The notes: generated from the letters alone by a model not told the origin. Counted from the first letter of the stretch, positions 1-8,929 are shown. The stretch: DNA of 64,000 nt from Acidobacteria bacterium Ga0074141 (GCA_001464665.1 LNDP01000024.1:620001-684000); one strand, 5' to 3'. Numbers and translations are program-made.

Positions 1-770
1 CGGCCATTTTTCCCGACCGCGAAGAAGACGCGCTCAGCCCGCGGCTCTCGGTGCTTTTTCGCATAACGTCGGAGTTTTCCATAAATGGCTCGGCCTCGCG
101 GAGCTTTCGCGCACCGACGCTCAACGAGCTCTACCGCGGATTTCGCGTCGGGAATATCGTGACGAACTCCAATGCCGACCTGCGGGCCGAGCGTGCCGTA
201 AGCTACGAGGCCGGAGCCAGCTTTGCACGCGGGCCGGTGTATATTCGCGGGACCGGATTTTTTACCGAGATCGACCGGACGGTCGCAAATGTGACGCTCG
301 CGGTCACACCGTCGCTGATCACCCGCCAGCGGCAAAATGCCGGCACGACGCGGTCAGCAGGGTTTGAACTCGACGCCGAATTTCGCATCTCGCGGCTGAC
401 GATCAACGCCGGGTATCTTTTTGCCGATTCCCGCATAACCGAATTCCCGTCAAATCCGTTGCTCGTTGATAATTTTATCCCGCAGGTGCCGCGGCATCAG
501 CTCACGTTTCAAGCTCGCTACGCGGCCCGCCGCTGGGACCTCGGGCTTCAGGGCCGGGCCGCGGGACAGCAATTTGACGACGACCAGAACCAGTTCCGGT
601 TCGGACCCTTCTTTCAACTCGACGGGCTCTTTAACTTTCGGGTGAATGAGAATCTCGGCCTCTTCCTCGCCGCCGAGAACATCTTCAATAGCCGCTACTC
701 GGTCGGTGCAACGCCTCTAAAGACCGTCGCCGCACCTGCCTCGGTTCGCCTTGGGCTCCGCTGGAAATAG
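1..770 (+). CDS. TonB-dependent outer-membrane receptor, C-terminal part (5' truncated by window)
   Basis: The reading frame is open from the left edge (first full codon at 3) to a TAG at 768-770, so the gene starts outside the window; the GTG at 51 is not a credible start. About 255 residues remain, with the alternating aromatic/polar strands of a TonB-receptor beta barrel. The conserved segment 'SRSFRAPTLNELYRGF' is typical of the late barrel of these receptors. The protein ends in a strand 'VRLGLRWK', as outer-membrane barrels do. It would take up a siderophore, vitamin or glycan across the outer membrane using TonB energy; the substrate cannot be told because the plug domain is missing. 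A hairpin terminator follows directly. Confidence 0.88.
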   Translation, partial: AIFPDREEDALSPRLSVLFRITSEFSINGSASRSFRAPTLNELYRGFRVGNIVTNSNADLRAERAVSYEAGASFARGPVYIRGTGFFTEIDRTVANVTLAVTPSLITRQRQNAGTTRSAGFELDAEFRISRLTINAGYLFADSRITEFPSNPLLVDNFIPQVPRHQLTFQARYAARRWDLGLQGRAAGQQFDDDQNQFRFGPFFQLDGLFNFRVNENLGLFLAAENIFNSRYSVGATPLKTVAAPASVRLGLRWK

Positions 771-771
771 A

Positions 772-795
772 AAAGGCGAGCCGAAACTCGCCTTT
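772..795. terminator. bidirectional hairpin between convergent genes
   Basis: AAAGGCGAG (772-780) pairs perfectly with CTCGCCTTT (787-795) around a six-base loop. It lies 2 bp after the receptor stop and 22 bp before the end of the convergent ferredoxin gene, with A/T-rich flanks, so it can end transcription from both sides. Confidence 0.7.
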
Positions 796-817
796 CAAAG
801 TCGATGTAGAAAACCCG

Positions 818-1114
818 CTACTCGGGCTGGCCTTTGCAACCCTCGCCAAAGAGGGCCGGTTGCTTAGTGCTGATGATCGGATAACTTTCAGCCTCTTTAT
901 TGATCTCAAGCCACGGGAGATATTCTTCCGGGATCGACATATCAGAAAAGATCGCCTCGACCGGGCACTCCGGCAGGCACGCATCGCAATCGATGCAGGT
1001 ATCGGGGTTGATCAAAAGCTTGTCCGGGAGTTCATGGAACGCCTCCACCGGGCAAACCGCCGCACAATCCGTATATTTACATTCAACGCAAGGTTCAGCA
1101 ACGATATATGTCAT
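818..1114 (-). CDS. fdxA: seven-iron ferredoxin (3Fe-4S/4Fe-4S)
   Basis: 98 residues, the usual length of the Azotobacter FdI/FdxA family of low-potential electron carriers. The N-terminal half has C9, C12, C17 and C21 followed by Pro; the second half has C40, C43, C46 and C50-Pro. By homology with Azotobacter FdI, C9, C17 and C50 would hold a 3Fe-4S cluster and C21, C40, C43 and C46 a 4Fe-4S cluster. The family's C-terminal segment after the second cluster (IFSDMSIPEEYLPWLEIN) is present. A GGAG box precedes the ATG. The gene is divergent from glpX and convergent with the TonB receptor. The redox partner is not evident from neighbours. Confidence 0.93.
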   Translation of the reverse strand: MTYIVAEPCVECKYTDCAAVCPVEAFHELPDKLLINPDTCIDCDACLPECPVEAIFSDMSIPEEYLPWLEINKEAESYPIISTKQPALFGEGCKGQPE

Positions 1115-1183
1115 CTACTATTGGATCTCCGATGTTCAAGGTGCCTGCAGGCCAAAGATACAAACTAATATTCGCATAAGAAG

Positions 1184-1214
1184 TTGTCAAATCCTTTAGA
1201 TTCAATGTTAGAAT
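1184..1214 (+). promoter_or_regulatory. possible sigma-70-type promoter for glpX-ppsA
   Basis: TTGTCA at 1184-1189 and TAGAAT at 1209-1214 resemble -35 and -10 boxes but the spacing is 19 bp, longer than ideal. It lies 44 bp upstream of the glpX start in the fdxA/glpX divergent spacer. Weak, pattern-only call. Confidence 0.3.
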
Positions 1215-1258
1215 GAGGCATCTTTTGAACCAAAGTCTGCTTTTTTACGGAGATCCCG

Positions 1259-2302
1259 ATGAAGAATGCTAAAGTCGAGCGAGAGCTCGCCCTTGATTTT
1301 TTGCGTGTTACCGAAGCCGCCGCCATTGCCTCAGCCAGGACAATGGGCCAGGGCGACCGGAAACACTCTGACCACGTAGCCGTTGAGGCAATGCGCGAAG
1401 TGATGGATACGGTTCCGATGCGGGGCCGCATCGTTATCGGCGAAGGCGAACGCGATGAAGCTCCTATGCTCTACATCGGCGAAGAGCTTGGCGGCGGCGC
1501 GTTCACGGATGAATCGCGTGCCGAGTTTCCCGAGGTGGACATCGCCGTTGACCCGCTCGAGGGGACAAACCTTTGTGCGCTGGGTGCCAATAACGCCATC
1601 GCCGTGCTGGCGGCGGCCGAACGCGGCGGCCTGCTCAATGCACCCGACATCTACATGGACAAGATCATCGTCGGGCCTTCATGCAAGGGCGCGGTCGAAC
1701 TCGAAGCTCCGGTAGCCGATAACCTAAAAAATATTGCGAGGCGGCTTGGCCGAGATGTCGAAGACCTTACGGTGATCTGCCTCGATCGCGAGCGTCATCG
1801 GCAGTTGGTGCAGGATGTTCGTGCGGCCGGTGCAAGGATCCGCTTGATATCAGACGGCGACCTTTCGGCCGGTATCTCTGCGGCCGTCGCCGGCACAAAC
1901 ATCCACGCATTGATGGGCATCGGCGGAGCGCCCGAAGGCGTTATCACCGCGGCGGCAATGAAGTGCCTCAACGGCGAAATACTTTCGAAGTTCGTTTTTG
2001 ATCCCGAACGGCTAGGCAAGGATGCCGCAAACGTACCGCCAAAGGACGAGGTCATCAAGCGCATCAACCAAATGGGCATCAGCGACCCGGACAAGATCTA
2101 TGACACGAACGACCTCGCACCGGGCAAAAAGGTCATCTTTGCCGCGACCGGCGTGACGGATGGCTCGCTGCTCCGCGGCGTTCGATTCTTTGGCGAGGGC
2201 AAGCGGACGCACTCGGTCGTAATGACGACGGACTCGAAGAGCATCCGCTTTGTCGATACCGTCCACGTCGAGGGCGGGCCCGATGCCGTTATCAGGTTTT
2301 AG
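1259..2302 (+). CDS. glpX: class II fructose-1,6-bisphosphatase
   Basis: 347 residues, matching the GlpX family (about 320-340). It hydrolyses fructose 1,6-bisphosphate to fructose 6-phosphate, the committed late step of gluconeogenesis, in the cytosol with Mg2+/Mn2+. The metal/substrate signature [12 protein letters not shown] lies near residues 100-111, and the upstream [18 protein letters not shown] carries further acidic metal ligands. The stretch [21 protein letters not shown] is typical of GlpX. An ACGGAG ribosome site sits about 6 bp before the ATG. The next gene, PEP synthase, starts 2-14 bp downstream, so the two gluconeogenic enzymes are almost certainly one transcript. A bifunctional FBPase/SBPase role is possible in this family but nothing here points to carbon fixation. 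Confidence 0.95.
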   Translation: MKNAKVERELALDFLRVTEAAAIASARTMGQGDRKHSDHVAVEAMREVMDTVPMRGRIVIGEGERDEAPMLYIGEELGGGAFTDESRAEFPEVDIAVDPLEGTNLCALGANNAIAVLAAAERGGLLNAPDIYMDKIIVGPSCKGAVELEAPVADNLKNIARRLGRDVEDLTVICLDRERHRQLVQDVRAAGARIRLISDGDLSAGISAAVAGTNIHALMGIGGAPEGVITAAAMKCLNGEILSKFVFDPERLGKDAANVPPKDEVIKRINQMGISDPDKIYDTNDLAPGKKVIFAATGVTDGSLLRGVRFFGEGKRTHSVVMTTDSKSIRFVDTVHVEGGPDAVIRF

Positions 2303-2304
2303 TT

Positions 2305-4746
2305 TTGGCCAATGCAATGGACGACAGCAAACCATTTGTACTCGATCTCATAGAGGTTGGAGCGGGCGATGTGGCCCTCGTCGGCGGCAAGTGCGCAAGC
2401 CTCGGCGAGCTCTTCCGCGAACTGACAACCCAGGGCGTCAATGCCGTTGACGGCTTTACCACGACGAGCCACGCCTACGAAGTTCTGCTCGAAACGGGCG
2501 GGCTTCGCAAGCGGCTTCGGGAGCTTCTAAAGGGACTTGATGTCAACGACGTTGACGAACTTGCCCGTGTCGGCGCCGAGGCACGGCGGCTGATGCTTGA
2601 AACGCCGTTCCCGCCCGAGGTCGAAACGGCGATCAAGACCGCATACGATCAACTCGGCGAGCGGATCGGCAAGAAATCATTTGAGGTCGCAGTTCGCTCG
2701 TCGGCAACTGCCGAAGATCTTCCGGACGCCTCATTCGCCGGCCAGCAAGACACCATTCTCAACGTCCGCGGCGATGCCCGCCTGATAGAAGCCTGCCACG
2801 AGTGCTACGCCTCGCTCTGGACCGATCGGGCGATCTCGTACCGCACGGCCAAAGGCTTTGATCATTTCGACGTCGCACTCTCGATCGGCATTCAGCCGAT
2901 GATCCGCTCGGACGCCGCCTGCTCGGGCGTGATGTTCACGCTCGATACCGAAAGCGGCTTTCGCGATGCGGTCGTCATCAATGGTGCATGGGGGCTCGGC
3001 GAAGCGGTCGTCCAGGGAATGACGACGCCGGACGAATGGATCATCTTTAAACCGACGCTCAAGCAGGGCTTTCGGCCGATCGTTACGCGAAAGCTCGGCG
3101 TGAAAGAAGTGAAAATGGTCTTTGCCGATGACGGTAGCGGAACGCAGGTCCGCGACGTCGTCGAATCACAGCGAAAGCGTTTTTGCCTCGCGGGCTTTGA
3201 GGTTCTTCAGCTTGCCAAGTGGGCGTGCGCGATCGAGGACCACTATTCGAAGCTTGCCGGCAAGTCGCAGCCGATGGACATCGAGTGGGCAAAGGACGGC
3301 GTCACCGGCGAGCTTTACATTCTTCAAGCTCGGCCCGAGACCGTCCACACACAGCAGGACAATAACTACATTGAGACATACGCGCTGACCGGCACCCACG
3401 GAGCCCCGCTCTCGTCCGGCGTTGCCGTCGGTGCCCGCATCGGCCACGGAAAGGCGCACGTACTGCTCGATTCGAGCAAGCTCAATTCGTTCAAGGAAGG
3501 CGAGATCCTCGTCACATCGTCAACCGATCCGGCCTGGGAGCCGATAATGAAAAAGGCTTCCGCCATCGTTACCGAACGCGGCGGCCGGACATGCCACTCG
3601 GCGATCATCAGCCGCGAGCTCGGCATTCCCTGCATTGTCGGCACCGGCGACGCGACCGAAAAGGTCAAGAACGGGACGGACATCACCGTAAGTTGTGCCG
3701 AGGGCGACGTCGGGAACATCTATTACGGCAAGATCGATTTCGAGGTGCAGCGGCACAAGATCTCGACCGACAAACGTCCCGAAACGCAGATAATGATGAA
3801 CGTCGGCGACCCCGACCATGCGTTCACCGTCTCTCGCCTGCCGAACGACGGCGTCGGCCTCGCCCGTCTAGAATTCATCATCAATAACCACATCGGCATT
3901 CACCCAATGGCCCTTGTGAATTATCCGCGGCTCCGCAAGCGCGAGGACGTTCAGCTTATCGCCGACCGGATAATGGAAGAGGACCCGAAGGAGTATTTCG
4001 TCCGCTCGCTCGCCGAGGGCATCGGCCGCATCGCCGCCGCGTTTTATCCAAAGCCGGTGATCGTCCGGATGTCCGACTTCAAATCGAACGAGTACGCGAT
4101 GCTTATCGGCGGCGCCGAATTTGAGCCGCACGAAGAGAATCCAATGCTCGGGTTCCGCGGAGCCTCGCGTTACTACGACGACCGATACAAGGCCGGCTTT
4201 CGGCTTGAGTGCCTTGCGATGCGGCGCGTCCGCGAGGACATGGGACTGACGAACGTAAAGGCGATGATCCCGTTTTGCCGGACCGTCGCTGAGGGCGAAA
4301 AAGTGATCGCCCTGATGGCCGAACACGGCCTTGTGCAGGGCGAGAATGACCTTGAGATCTACGCGATGTGTGAACTGCCGGCAAACGTCGTTTTTGCGGA
4401 TGAGTTCCTTCAGGTCTTTGACGGCTATTCGATCGGGTCCAATGACCTGACGCAGCTTGCCCTCGGGCTTGACCGTGATTCTGAGATGGTCGCCCACCTT
4501 TTTGACGAACGCGACGGCGCGGTGATGAAAATGGTCGCAATGGCGATCGAGGCCGCCCGCCGCAATGGCAAAAAGATCGGCATCTGCGGCCAGGCCCCAT
4601 CGGACTATCCGGAGTTTGCCGATTTCCTAGTCGAGCACGGCATCAATTCCATCTCGCTCAACCCGGATACGGTCATCAGCGCAGCTCATCACATCCTCGA
4701 AACCGAGAAGAAGATGAAAAGCTCTGCCGCGACTTCCGAAGCTTGA
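2305..4746 (+). CDS. ppsA: phosphoenolpyruvate synthase
   Basis: 813 residues (family about 790-800). It makes PEP, AMP and phosphate from pyruvate and ATP, the entry step of gluconeogenesis. The N-terminal ATP-grasp (PPDK_N) domain covers about residues 20-350 and includes VRSSATAEDLPDASFAGQQD. The swivelling phosphohistidine domain has GGRTCHSAIISREL with the phosphorylated His near residue 430. The C-terminal PEP-binding barrel contains GSNDLTQLALGLDRDS and ends GICGQAPSDYPEFADF. The longest frame begins at a TTG at 2305; the in-frame ATG at 2317 is an equally good or better start, and neither has a clear Shine-Dalgarno, which fits coupling to glpX just upstream. The stop overlaps the region from which the next frame reads. 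Confidence 0.95.
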   Translation: MANAMDDSKPFVLDLIEVGAGDVALVGGKCASLGELFRELTTQGVNAVDGFTTTSHAYEVLLETGGLRKRLRELLKGLDVNDVDELARVGAEARRLMLETPFPPEVETAIKTAYDQLGERIGKKSFEVAVRSSATAEDLPDASFAGQQDTILNVRGDARLIEACHECYASLWTDRAISYRTAKGFDHFDVALSIGIQPMIRSDAACSGVMFTLDTESGFRDAVVINGAWGLGEAVVQGMTTPDEWIIFKPTLKQGFRPIVTRKLGVKEVKMVFADDGSGTQVRDVVESQRKRFCLAGFEVLQLAKWACAIEDHYSKLAGKSQPMDIEWAKDGVTGELYILQARPETVHTQQDNNYIETYALTGTHGAPLSSGVAVGARIGHGKAHVLLDSSKLNSFKEGEILVTSSTDPAWEPIMKKASAIVTERGGRTCHSAIISRELGIPCIVGTGDATEKVKNGTDITVSCAEGDVGNIYYGKIDFEVQRHKISTDKRPETQIMMNVGDPDHAFTVSRLPNDGVGLARLEFIINNHIGIHPMALVNYPRLRKREDVQLIADRIMEEDPKEYFVRSLAEGIGRIAAAFYPKPVIVRMSDFKSNEYAMLIGGAEFEPHEENPMLGFRGASRYYDDRYKAGFRLECLAMRRVREDMGLTNVKAMIPFCRTVAEGEKVIALMAEHGLVQGENDLEIYAMCELPANVVFADEFLQVFDGYSIGSNDLTQLALGLDRDSEMVAHLFDERDGAVMKMVAMAIEAARRNGKKIGICGQAPSDYPEFADFLVEHGINSISLNPDTVISAAHHILETEKKMKSSAATSEA

Positions 4747-4787
4747 GCGGTTACCCGCCGCTCAGCAAAAATGATAAATTGACCTCA

Positions 4788-5324
4788 ATGGCACGTCGTG
4801 CAGATGAATACACCCCGCTCGCCGATTCGGGCAGCCTTCGCCGACAGGCCGTGCGGGTCGTTGCTATTACCGGGATCGTTACCGCGGTTTGGCTTCTTCT
4901 GATCCTTTCGCCGCCTCTGCTTTTCGCGGCCGGCTTAGGCTCGGCGGGCAGTTCAATTTTTGGGTTCTTTGGTAACATCTGCCACCAGATACCGGATCGC
5001 TCGTTCCATTGGCTTGGGCACCAGTTGGGCGTCTGCTCGCGGTGCTTTGGCGTTTATGCCGGGCTTTTTGCGGCTGTCGTTATCTATCCGCTCTGGCGGT
5101 CGGTGGAGAACATCGAACCGCTTCCGCGCATTTGGCTGCTTCTTTCGGTAGTTCCGATGGTGATCGATTGGGCATTGACGGTATTTGGCGTGTGGGAAAA
5201 TACCTTTTCTACCCGCACGCTGACCGGCCTGATACTCGGCTTTGCATGCGGCGTTTACATCCTGCCCGCCCTTGTTGAGATAACGCGCAACTTCCGCCCG
5301 CCGGCCCGGCAGGCCGCGGCATGA
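4788..5324 (+). CDS. DUF2085 integral membrane protein
   Basis: About 178 residues from the ATG at 4788; a longer frame from a TTG at 4743 overlaps the ppsA stop and adds only a polar tail, so I prefer 4788. It has several membrane segments and the family hallmark CHQIPDRSFHWLGHQLGVCSRC (quoted here in parts: CHQIPDRSF, then VCSRCFGVYAG). Conserved Cys/His suggest metal or redox chemistry but no function is established for DUF2085. It follows ppsA by 41 bp in the same direction. The next small gene begins just after its end. Confidence 0.8.
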   Translation: MARRADEYTPLADSGSLRRQAVRVVAITGIVTAVWLLLILSPPLLFAAGLGSAGSSIFGFFGNICHQIPDRSFHWLGHQLGVCSRCFGVYAGLFAAVVIYPLWRSVENIEPLPRIWLLLSVVPMVIDWALTVFGVWENTFSTRTLTGLILGFACGVYILPALVEITRNFRPPARQAAA

Positions 5325-5419
5325 TCTTTACCGAGACGTATCAGCGGGAACCCGTGCCGCTCTTAAGGCGTATTAATATTGACTTAAGTGCTAAAAAAAT
5401 CAGAAAATTGAGGTTACCA

Positions 5420-5701
5420 ATGAAGTTTGATGAAAAAAGTGCCGTCGAGCGTTCCAAAAAGGACCTCGCCGAGCGCCTCGGCGTTGGCGAAAACGAGATC
5501 AGCGTTAAGAATATCGCCAGCACAGAATTCCCTGATATGTCTCTCGGTGCCCCCGAGGACGGCGAGATGGCCGCCCAGATGATCGCCACCGGTTGGAAGA
5601 TCGGGCTTGCATCAAATGGCAAGGACTACGAATACCGTGCGGACAAATATCAGCTCAGGCTGAAAGATTTTAAGGGCCGCAACCACGTCATCGTTTATTA
5701 A
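5420..5701 (+). CDS. small conserved hypothetical protein, 93 aa
   Basis: I start it at the ATG at 5420, which has GAGGTTACC just upstream; an upstream in-frame ATG at 5321 would overlap the previous gene and adds an unlikely tail. The pattern 'DLAERLGVGENEISVKNI' followed by 'FPDMSLGAPEDG' and 'YEYRADKYQ' resembles, from memory, a repeat domain in secreted Chloroflexi and cyanobacterial proteins (typically LAxRLG...W.D.SLGCP...YEY). Here the usual Cys of SLGCP is Ala and no signal peptide is visible, so it may be cytosolic. Function unknown. Confidence 0.65.
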   Translation: MKFDEKSAVERSKKDLAERLGVGENEISVKNIASTEFPDMSLGAPEDGEMAAQMIATGWKIGLASNGKDYEYRADKYQLRLKDFKGRNHVIVY

Positions 5702-5723
5702 TTTCCGTTCGGAGTAAAGCAGT

Positions 5724-7145
5724 ATGAACCGCAATAATTTTCTTATCCACTTCGTCATCGCTCTCGTGCTTGTCACCCTCGCCGGCGTGCTCGGCCAGAT
5801 GGACAGATGGCGTTCGAGCCTGAGGCCGGCGACCTCGGAGACACGCGACCTCGCCCGCAATAGCGGCGAAGCCCGGCCGCAAGTTCGTGCCGATGCCGAA
5901 CCCGAAGTGCTGGTGCGGTTCAAGCCCGGCGTTTCGCGAACTGAGATCGACCGCCTCACGCGGCGGTTCAATGACCGAATCGAGGATCGCATCGAATACG
6001 TCCGCGGATTGAAATCGATCGATGACCTCGACAATGCAGATCCTGAAACGGTTGCGGCACAGTATCGGGCACTTACCGATCTGGTCGAATATGCCGAGCC
6101 GAATTTCCGTATCGAAACGGAGCTCCCGGATTTCCGCCCGGTTGCCGAACGCCGCGATGAAGCCCCGGTAAATTCGCCGAACGATCCGTATTTCAATGAT
6201 CAATGGGCACTATTCAACAATGGCGAAAACGGCGGCAAATCGCGTGCGGACATTGATGCTCAAAAGGCATGGGAGCTGACAAAGGGCAGCGAAGAAGTGG
6301 TTGTCGCGGTACTTGATACGGGCGTTGACTACACGCACCCGGACCTCGTCGCAAATATGTGGACGCGGCCGGATAACGTCCCGCAATACTCGGACGCACA
6401 GCTCGGCACTTTCAACGACCGCTTTGGGTTTAATGCCCAAAGCAACCTCGCCGACCCGATGGACGACAACGGCCACGGAACGCATTGCGCGGGTGTGATC
6501 GGCGCCGAGGGAAACAACGACCTTGGGATCGCCGGCGTCAATTGGAACGTGCAGATAATGCCGCTCAAGTTTCTCGGTCGCGGCGGTTTCGGAACGACCA
6601 AGGACGCCATTGAGGCGATCAACTACGCCATCGACCGCAAGCAAAACGGCGTGAACGTACGCGTCATCTCAGCAAGCTGGGGCTCGACGCAATATTCGAA
6701 AGCGCTTGAAGATGCCATACGTGCCGCCGGCGAAAACGGCATTCTCTTCATCGCCGCTGCGGGCAACTCCTCGACCGACAACGACCGCCGGCCGCATTAC
6801 CCCTCGAATTACGATCTGCCGAACGTGATAAGCGTGGCCGCACTCGACCGCAACGATTCGCTTTCGTCGTTCTCAAATTACGGCGCGAAGACGGTCCACG
6901 TCGCCGCTCCGGGACGCGATATCGTCTCGACCTGGCTTAAGGAAGCGTTTCGCGAAGCCTCGGGCACCTCGATGGCAACGCCGCACGTTGCCGGCATCGC
7001 GGGCCTGATGATCGCCGCCGAACCGGAAATCACGGTCGAAACTCTTCGCAAGCGTCTAATCGCAGCCACCGACAAGCTCGAAACCGTAGATGGCAAGGTC
7101 GTCTCCGGCGGCCGCATAAATGCCGCTAAAGCACTCGCAAAATAA
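5724..7145 (+). CDS. secreted subtilisin-family (S8) serine protease
   Basis: 473 residues with an N-terminal membrane/signal segment (about 5-24), an inhibitor-like propeptide (EVLVRFKPGVSRTEIDRL, 61-78, as in fervidolysin/thermitase relatives), then the catalytic domain. The triad is visible: D198 in VAVLDTGVDYTHPDL, H251 in NGHGTHCAGV and S416 in GTSMATPHVAG; N347 in AAAGNSS would form the oxyanion hole. It likely acts outside the inner membrane as a broad endopeptidase after propeptide removal. No C-terminal sorting or PPC domain follows the catalytic core. It stands alone between a hypothetical gene (22 bp upstream) and a terminator. Confidence 0.94.
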   Translation: MNRNNFLIHFVIALVLVTLAGVLGQMDRWRSSLRPATSETRDLARNSGEARPQVRADAEPEVLVRFKPGVSRTEIDRLTRRFNDRIEDRIEYVRGLKSIDDLDNADPETVAAQYRALTDLVEYAEPNFRIETELPDFRPVAERRDEAPVNSPNDPYFNDQWALFNNGENGGKSRADIDAQKAWELTKGSEEVVVAVLDTGVDYTHPDLVANMWTRPDNVPQYSDAQLGTFNDRFGFNAQSNLADPMDDNGHGTHCAGVIGAEGNNDLGIAGVNWNVQIMPLKFLGRGGFGTTKDAIEAINYAIDRKQNGVNVRVISASWGSTQYSKALEDAIRAAGENGILFIAAAGNSSTDNDRRPHYPSNYDLPNVISVAALDRNDSLSSFSNYGAKTVHVAAPGRDIVSTWLKEAFREASGTSMATPHVAGIAGLMIAAEPEITVETLRKRLIAATDKLETVDGKVVSGGRINAAKALAK

Positions 7146-7184
7146 AGCTCAACTATATCGGTCGGTAATCGACGATTTGGAGCA

Positions 7185-7216
7185 GGCCCCGTATCGGAAG
7201 ATGCGGGGCCATTTAA
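7185..7216 (+). terminator. intrinsic terminator after S8 protease
   Basis: GGCCCCGTAT (7185-7194) pairs with ATGCGGGGCC (7201-7210), ten pairs with one G-U, six-base loop, followed by ATTTAATGTTTT. Confidence 0.75.
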
Positions 7217-7290
7217 TGTTTTCGACAAGCTGCAAGTGTAAATTATTGTAAACAGGAAACTTATCTGCGACAACAATTATCCGTCCGGTT

Positions 7291-7307
7291 TTGGCACGAA
7301 CTTTGCG
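7291..7307 (+). promoter_or_regulatory. near-consensus sigma-54 (-24/-12) promoter
   Basis: TTGGCAC-N5-TTGC: TGGCAC at 7292-7297, five bases, TTGC at 7303-7306. This matches the sigma-54 consensus in both elements and in spacing. Transcription would begin near 7317-7318, about 52 bp before the ATG at 7370. An NtrC-family activator with a GSFTGA loop is encoded at 41460-42812, so the organism uses sigma-54. No obvious upstream activator palindrome was identified. Confidence 0.75.
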
Positions 7308-7321
7308 GTTTGATAGGCCGG

Positions 7322-7340
7322 GCAATGGCAGAACCATTGC
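7322..7340 (+). promoter_or_regulatory. 5' leader hairpin
   Basis: GCAATGG (7322-7328) pairs perfectly with CCATTGC (7334-7340) around CAGAA. It would lie at the extreme 5' end of the sigma-54 transcript, where it could stabilise the mRNA. Confidence 0.45.
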
Positions 7341-7369
7341 GAGTTCAAAAAAGGAGAGGTAAAGAAATA

Positions 7370-8011
7370 ATGTTTAAGAATCTTAAAGGGACCATAGCGA
7401 TCGCCGCTTTTGCACTTGCTGTGATGGCTCTGCCAACGGTTGCTTCGGCACAATGGCGCGACCGCGACCGCAATGACGATTATTACGGAAACGGCAACTA
7501 TAACCGCAACATTCGCGGAACGCTCGAGAATCTGCGAAATAAAGCACGCAACTTTGAGCGTACGACCAACCGGATCGAAGATCGCCGCGATGACCGCGAC
7601 GACCGATGGGGCCGCAACGATCGCAACAGGAATAGCAGAGATGACCGCTGGGGCCGGAATGACCGCGGCAACTGGGGCGGCAATTGGGGCGGCAACCGCG
7701 GCGGCAACGTTAGTCGGCTTGAGAACCTTGCTGACAACTTCCGCAAAGCGACCGATGAGCTTCGCAAAGACTACGGCAACGGCCGCAATCTGAACGGCAG
7801 CCGCAGCGAAGCTCGCCGGGTGCTTGACCTCGGCCAGCAGATCGAGCAGGAAATGCGACGCGTCCGCGTCAATCGTCAGGCACAGAACGAATGGAACCGC
7901 ATTCGCCAGGACCTTAACGTAGTTGCTCAGACCTATGGCTTTAGCAACCGCGGCAACAACCGTGGCAACTTCCCGCGACGCAACACCGGCGGGTTCCCGT
8001 GGCCCTTCTAA
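7370..8011 (+). CDS. secreted Arg/Asn/Gly-rich protein of unknown function
   Basis: 213 residues from the ATG at 7370, chosen because AAGGAGAGGT lies 10 bp upstream and the protein then begins with a clean signal peptide (hydrophobic AIAAFALAVMALPTV, cleavage after ASA). The mature protein has a low-complexity zone about residues 60-110 with repeats of DDRWGRND and GNWGGN. A helical C-terminal half follows, with heptad-like charges (RLENLADNFRKATDELRKDY). It is rich in Arg and Asn and strongly basic. It has no recognisable domain. It is monocistronic: a sigma-54 promoter precedes it and a terminator follows. Periplasmic or surface role is inferred from the signal peptide only. Confidence 0.8.
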   Translation: MFKNLKGTIAIAAFALAVMALPTVASAQWRDRDRNDDYYGNGNYNRNIRGTLENLRNKARNFERTTNRIEDRRDDRDDRWGRNDRNRNSRDDRWGRNDRGNWGGNWGGNRGGNVSRLENLADNFRKATDELRKDYGNGRNLNGSRSEARRVLDLGQQIEQEMRRVRVNRQAQNEWNRIRQDLNVVAQTYGFSNRGNNRGNFPRRNTGGFPWPF

Positions 8012-8038
8012 CCAGCTGATCGCTCCCTTATTGATTAC

Positions 8039-8073
8039 AAGGCCGGACGTGTTAACGCGTTCGGCCTTTTTGT
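8039..8073 (+). terminator. intrinsic terminator
   Basis: AAGGCCG...CGGCCTT inverted repeat (8039-8067, small bulges) followed by TTTTTGTATT, 27 bp after the stop of the RN-rich secreted protein. Confidence 0.75.
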
Positions 8074-8095
8074 ATTAAAGTGGCTTGAGAAGCGA

Positions 8096-8929
8096 ATGGC
8101 AGGCGTTCTTTACATAGTCCCGACCCCGATCGGCAATCTCAGCGACCTCTCGCCGCGTGCCGAGGAAACCCTGCGCTCGGCTGACGTCGTCGCCTGCGAA
8201 GATACCCGCCACACTCAGAAGCTCCTGAACCACTTCGGCATTAAGGCGGAGCTCGTCAGCTACCATGAGCACAACGAGCAGCAGCGGGCCGCCGAGCTCA
8301 TCCGCAAGCTTGAGAGCGGGCTCTCGGTCGCGCTCGTCTCCGATGCGGGCACACCGGCGATCAGCGACCCCGGCGTGCCGCTTGTGCGGGCTGCTCATGA
8401 AGCGGGAATACAGGTGATCTCGGTGCCGGGGCCGTCTGCATTGGTTGCGGCCGTGTCGGCCTCGGGGCTTGGGACGGATTCGATATTCTTCGGCGGTTTT
8501 CTTCCCTCAAAGCCCGGCCAGCGGCGAAAGCGGCTCCGCGAATGTGCCGAAATACCGGCAACTCTCGTCTTTTACGAATCACCGCACAGGGTCGCCGCGA
8601 GCCTCGCGGACTGCCTTGCCGTGCTCGGTGACAGGCAGGCCTCGATCTCCCGCGAACTCTCAAAGATCCACGAGGAAACCCTCACCGGAAAAATAAGTCA
8701 GCTCATCACAATAATTGATGCAAAAGCCAAAGGCGAATTCGTTCTAGTTATTGACCGGGCAACATCTGAGGCGGCAATTGCCGAAAAAGACACCCCGGAT
8801 TTGAAAGAACGGGTCAGAGCACTTGAGGCAGAAGGGATGACATCCCGCGATGCCTTAAAGAAAGCGGCGAAGGAACTTGGGCTTGCCCGGTCCGAAGCCT
8901 ACAGGCTTTTGCATATCGACGGCGAATAG
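8096..8929 (+). CDS. rsmI: 16S rRNA (cytidine1402-2'-O)-methyltransferase
   Basis: 277 residues, the size of RsmI. It uses SAM to 2'-O-methylate C1402 in the decoding centre of 16S rRNA. The tetrapyrrole-methylase fold begins with YIVPTPIGNLSDLSPRAEETL, then VACEDTRHTQKLLNHF, VALVSDAGTPAISDPG and VPGPSALVAAVSASGL, all family hallmarks. The C-terminal helix-turn-helix-like tail (GMTSRDALKKAAKELGLARSEAYRL) is also typical. It stands as a single gene between a terminator and a hypothetical secreted protein. Confidence 0.95.
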   Translation: MAGVLYIVPTPIGNLSDLSPRAEETLRSADVVACEDTRHTQKLLNHFGIKAELVSYHEHNEQQRAAELIRKLESGLSVALVSDAGTPAISDPGVPLVRAAHEAGIQVISVPGPSALVAAVSASGLGTDSIFFGGFLPSKPGQRRKRLRECAEIPATLVFYESPHRVAASLADCLAVLGDRQASISRELSKIHEETLTGKISQLITIIDAKAKGEFVLVIDRATSEAAIAEKDTPDLKERVRALEAEGMTSRDALKKAAKELGLARSEAYRLLHIDGE

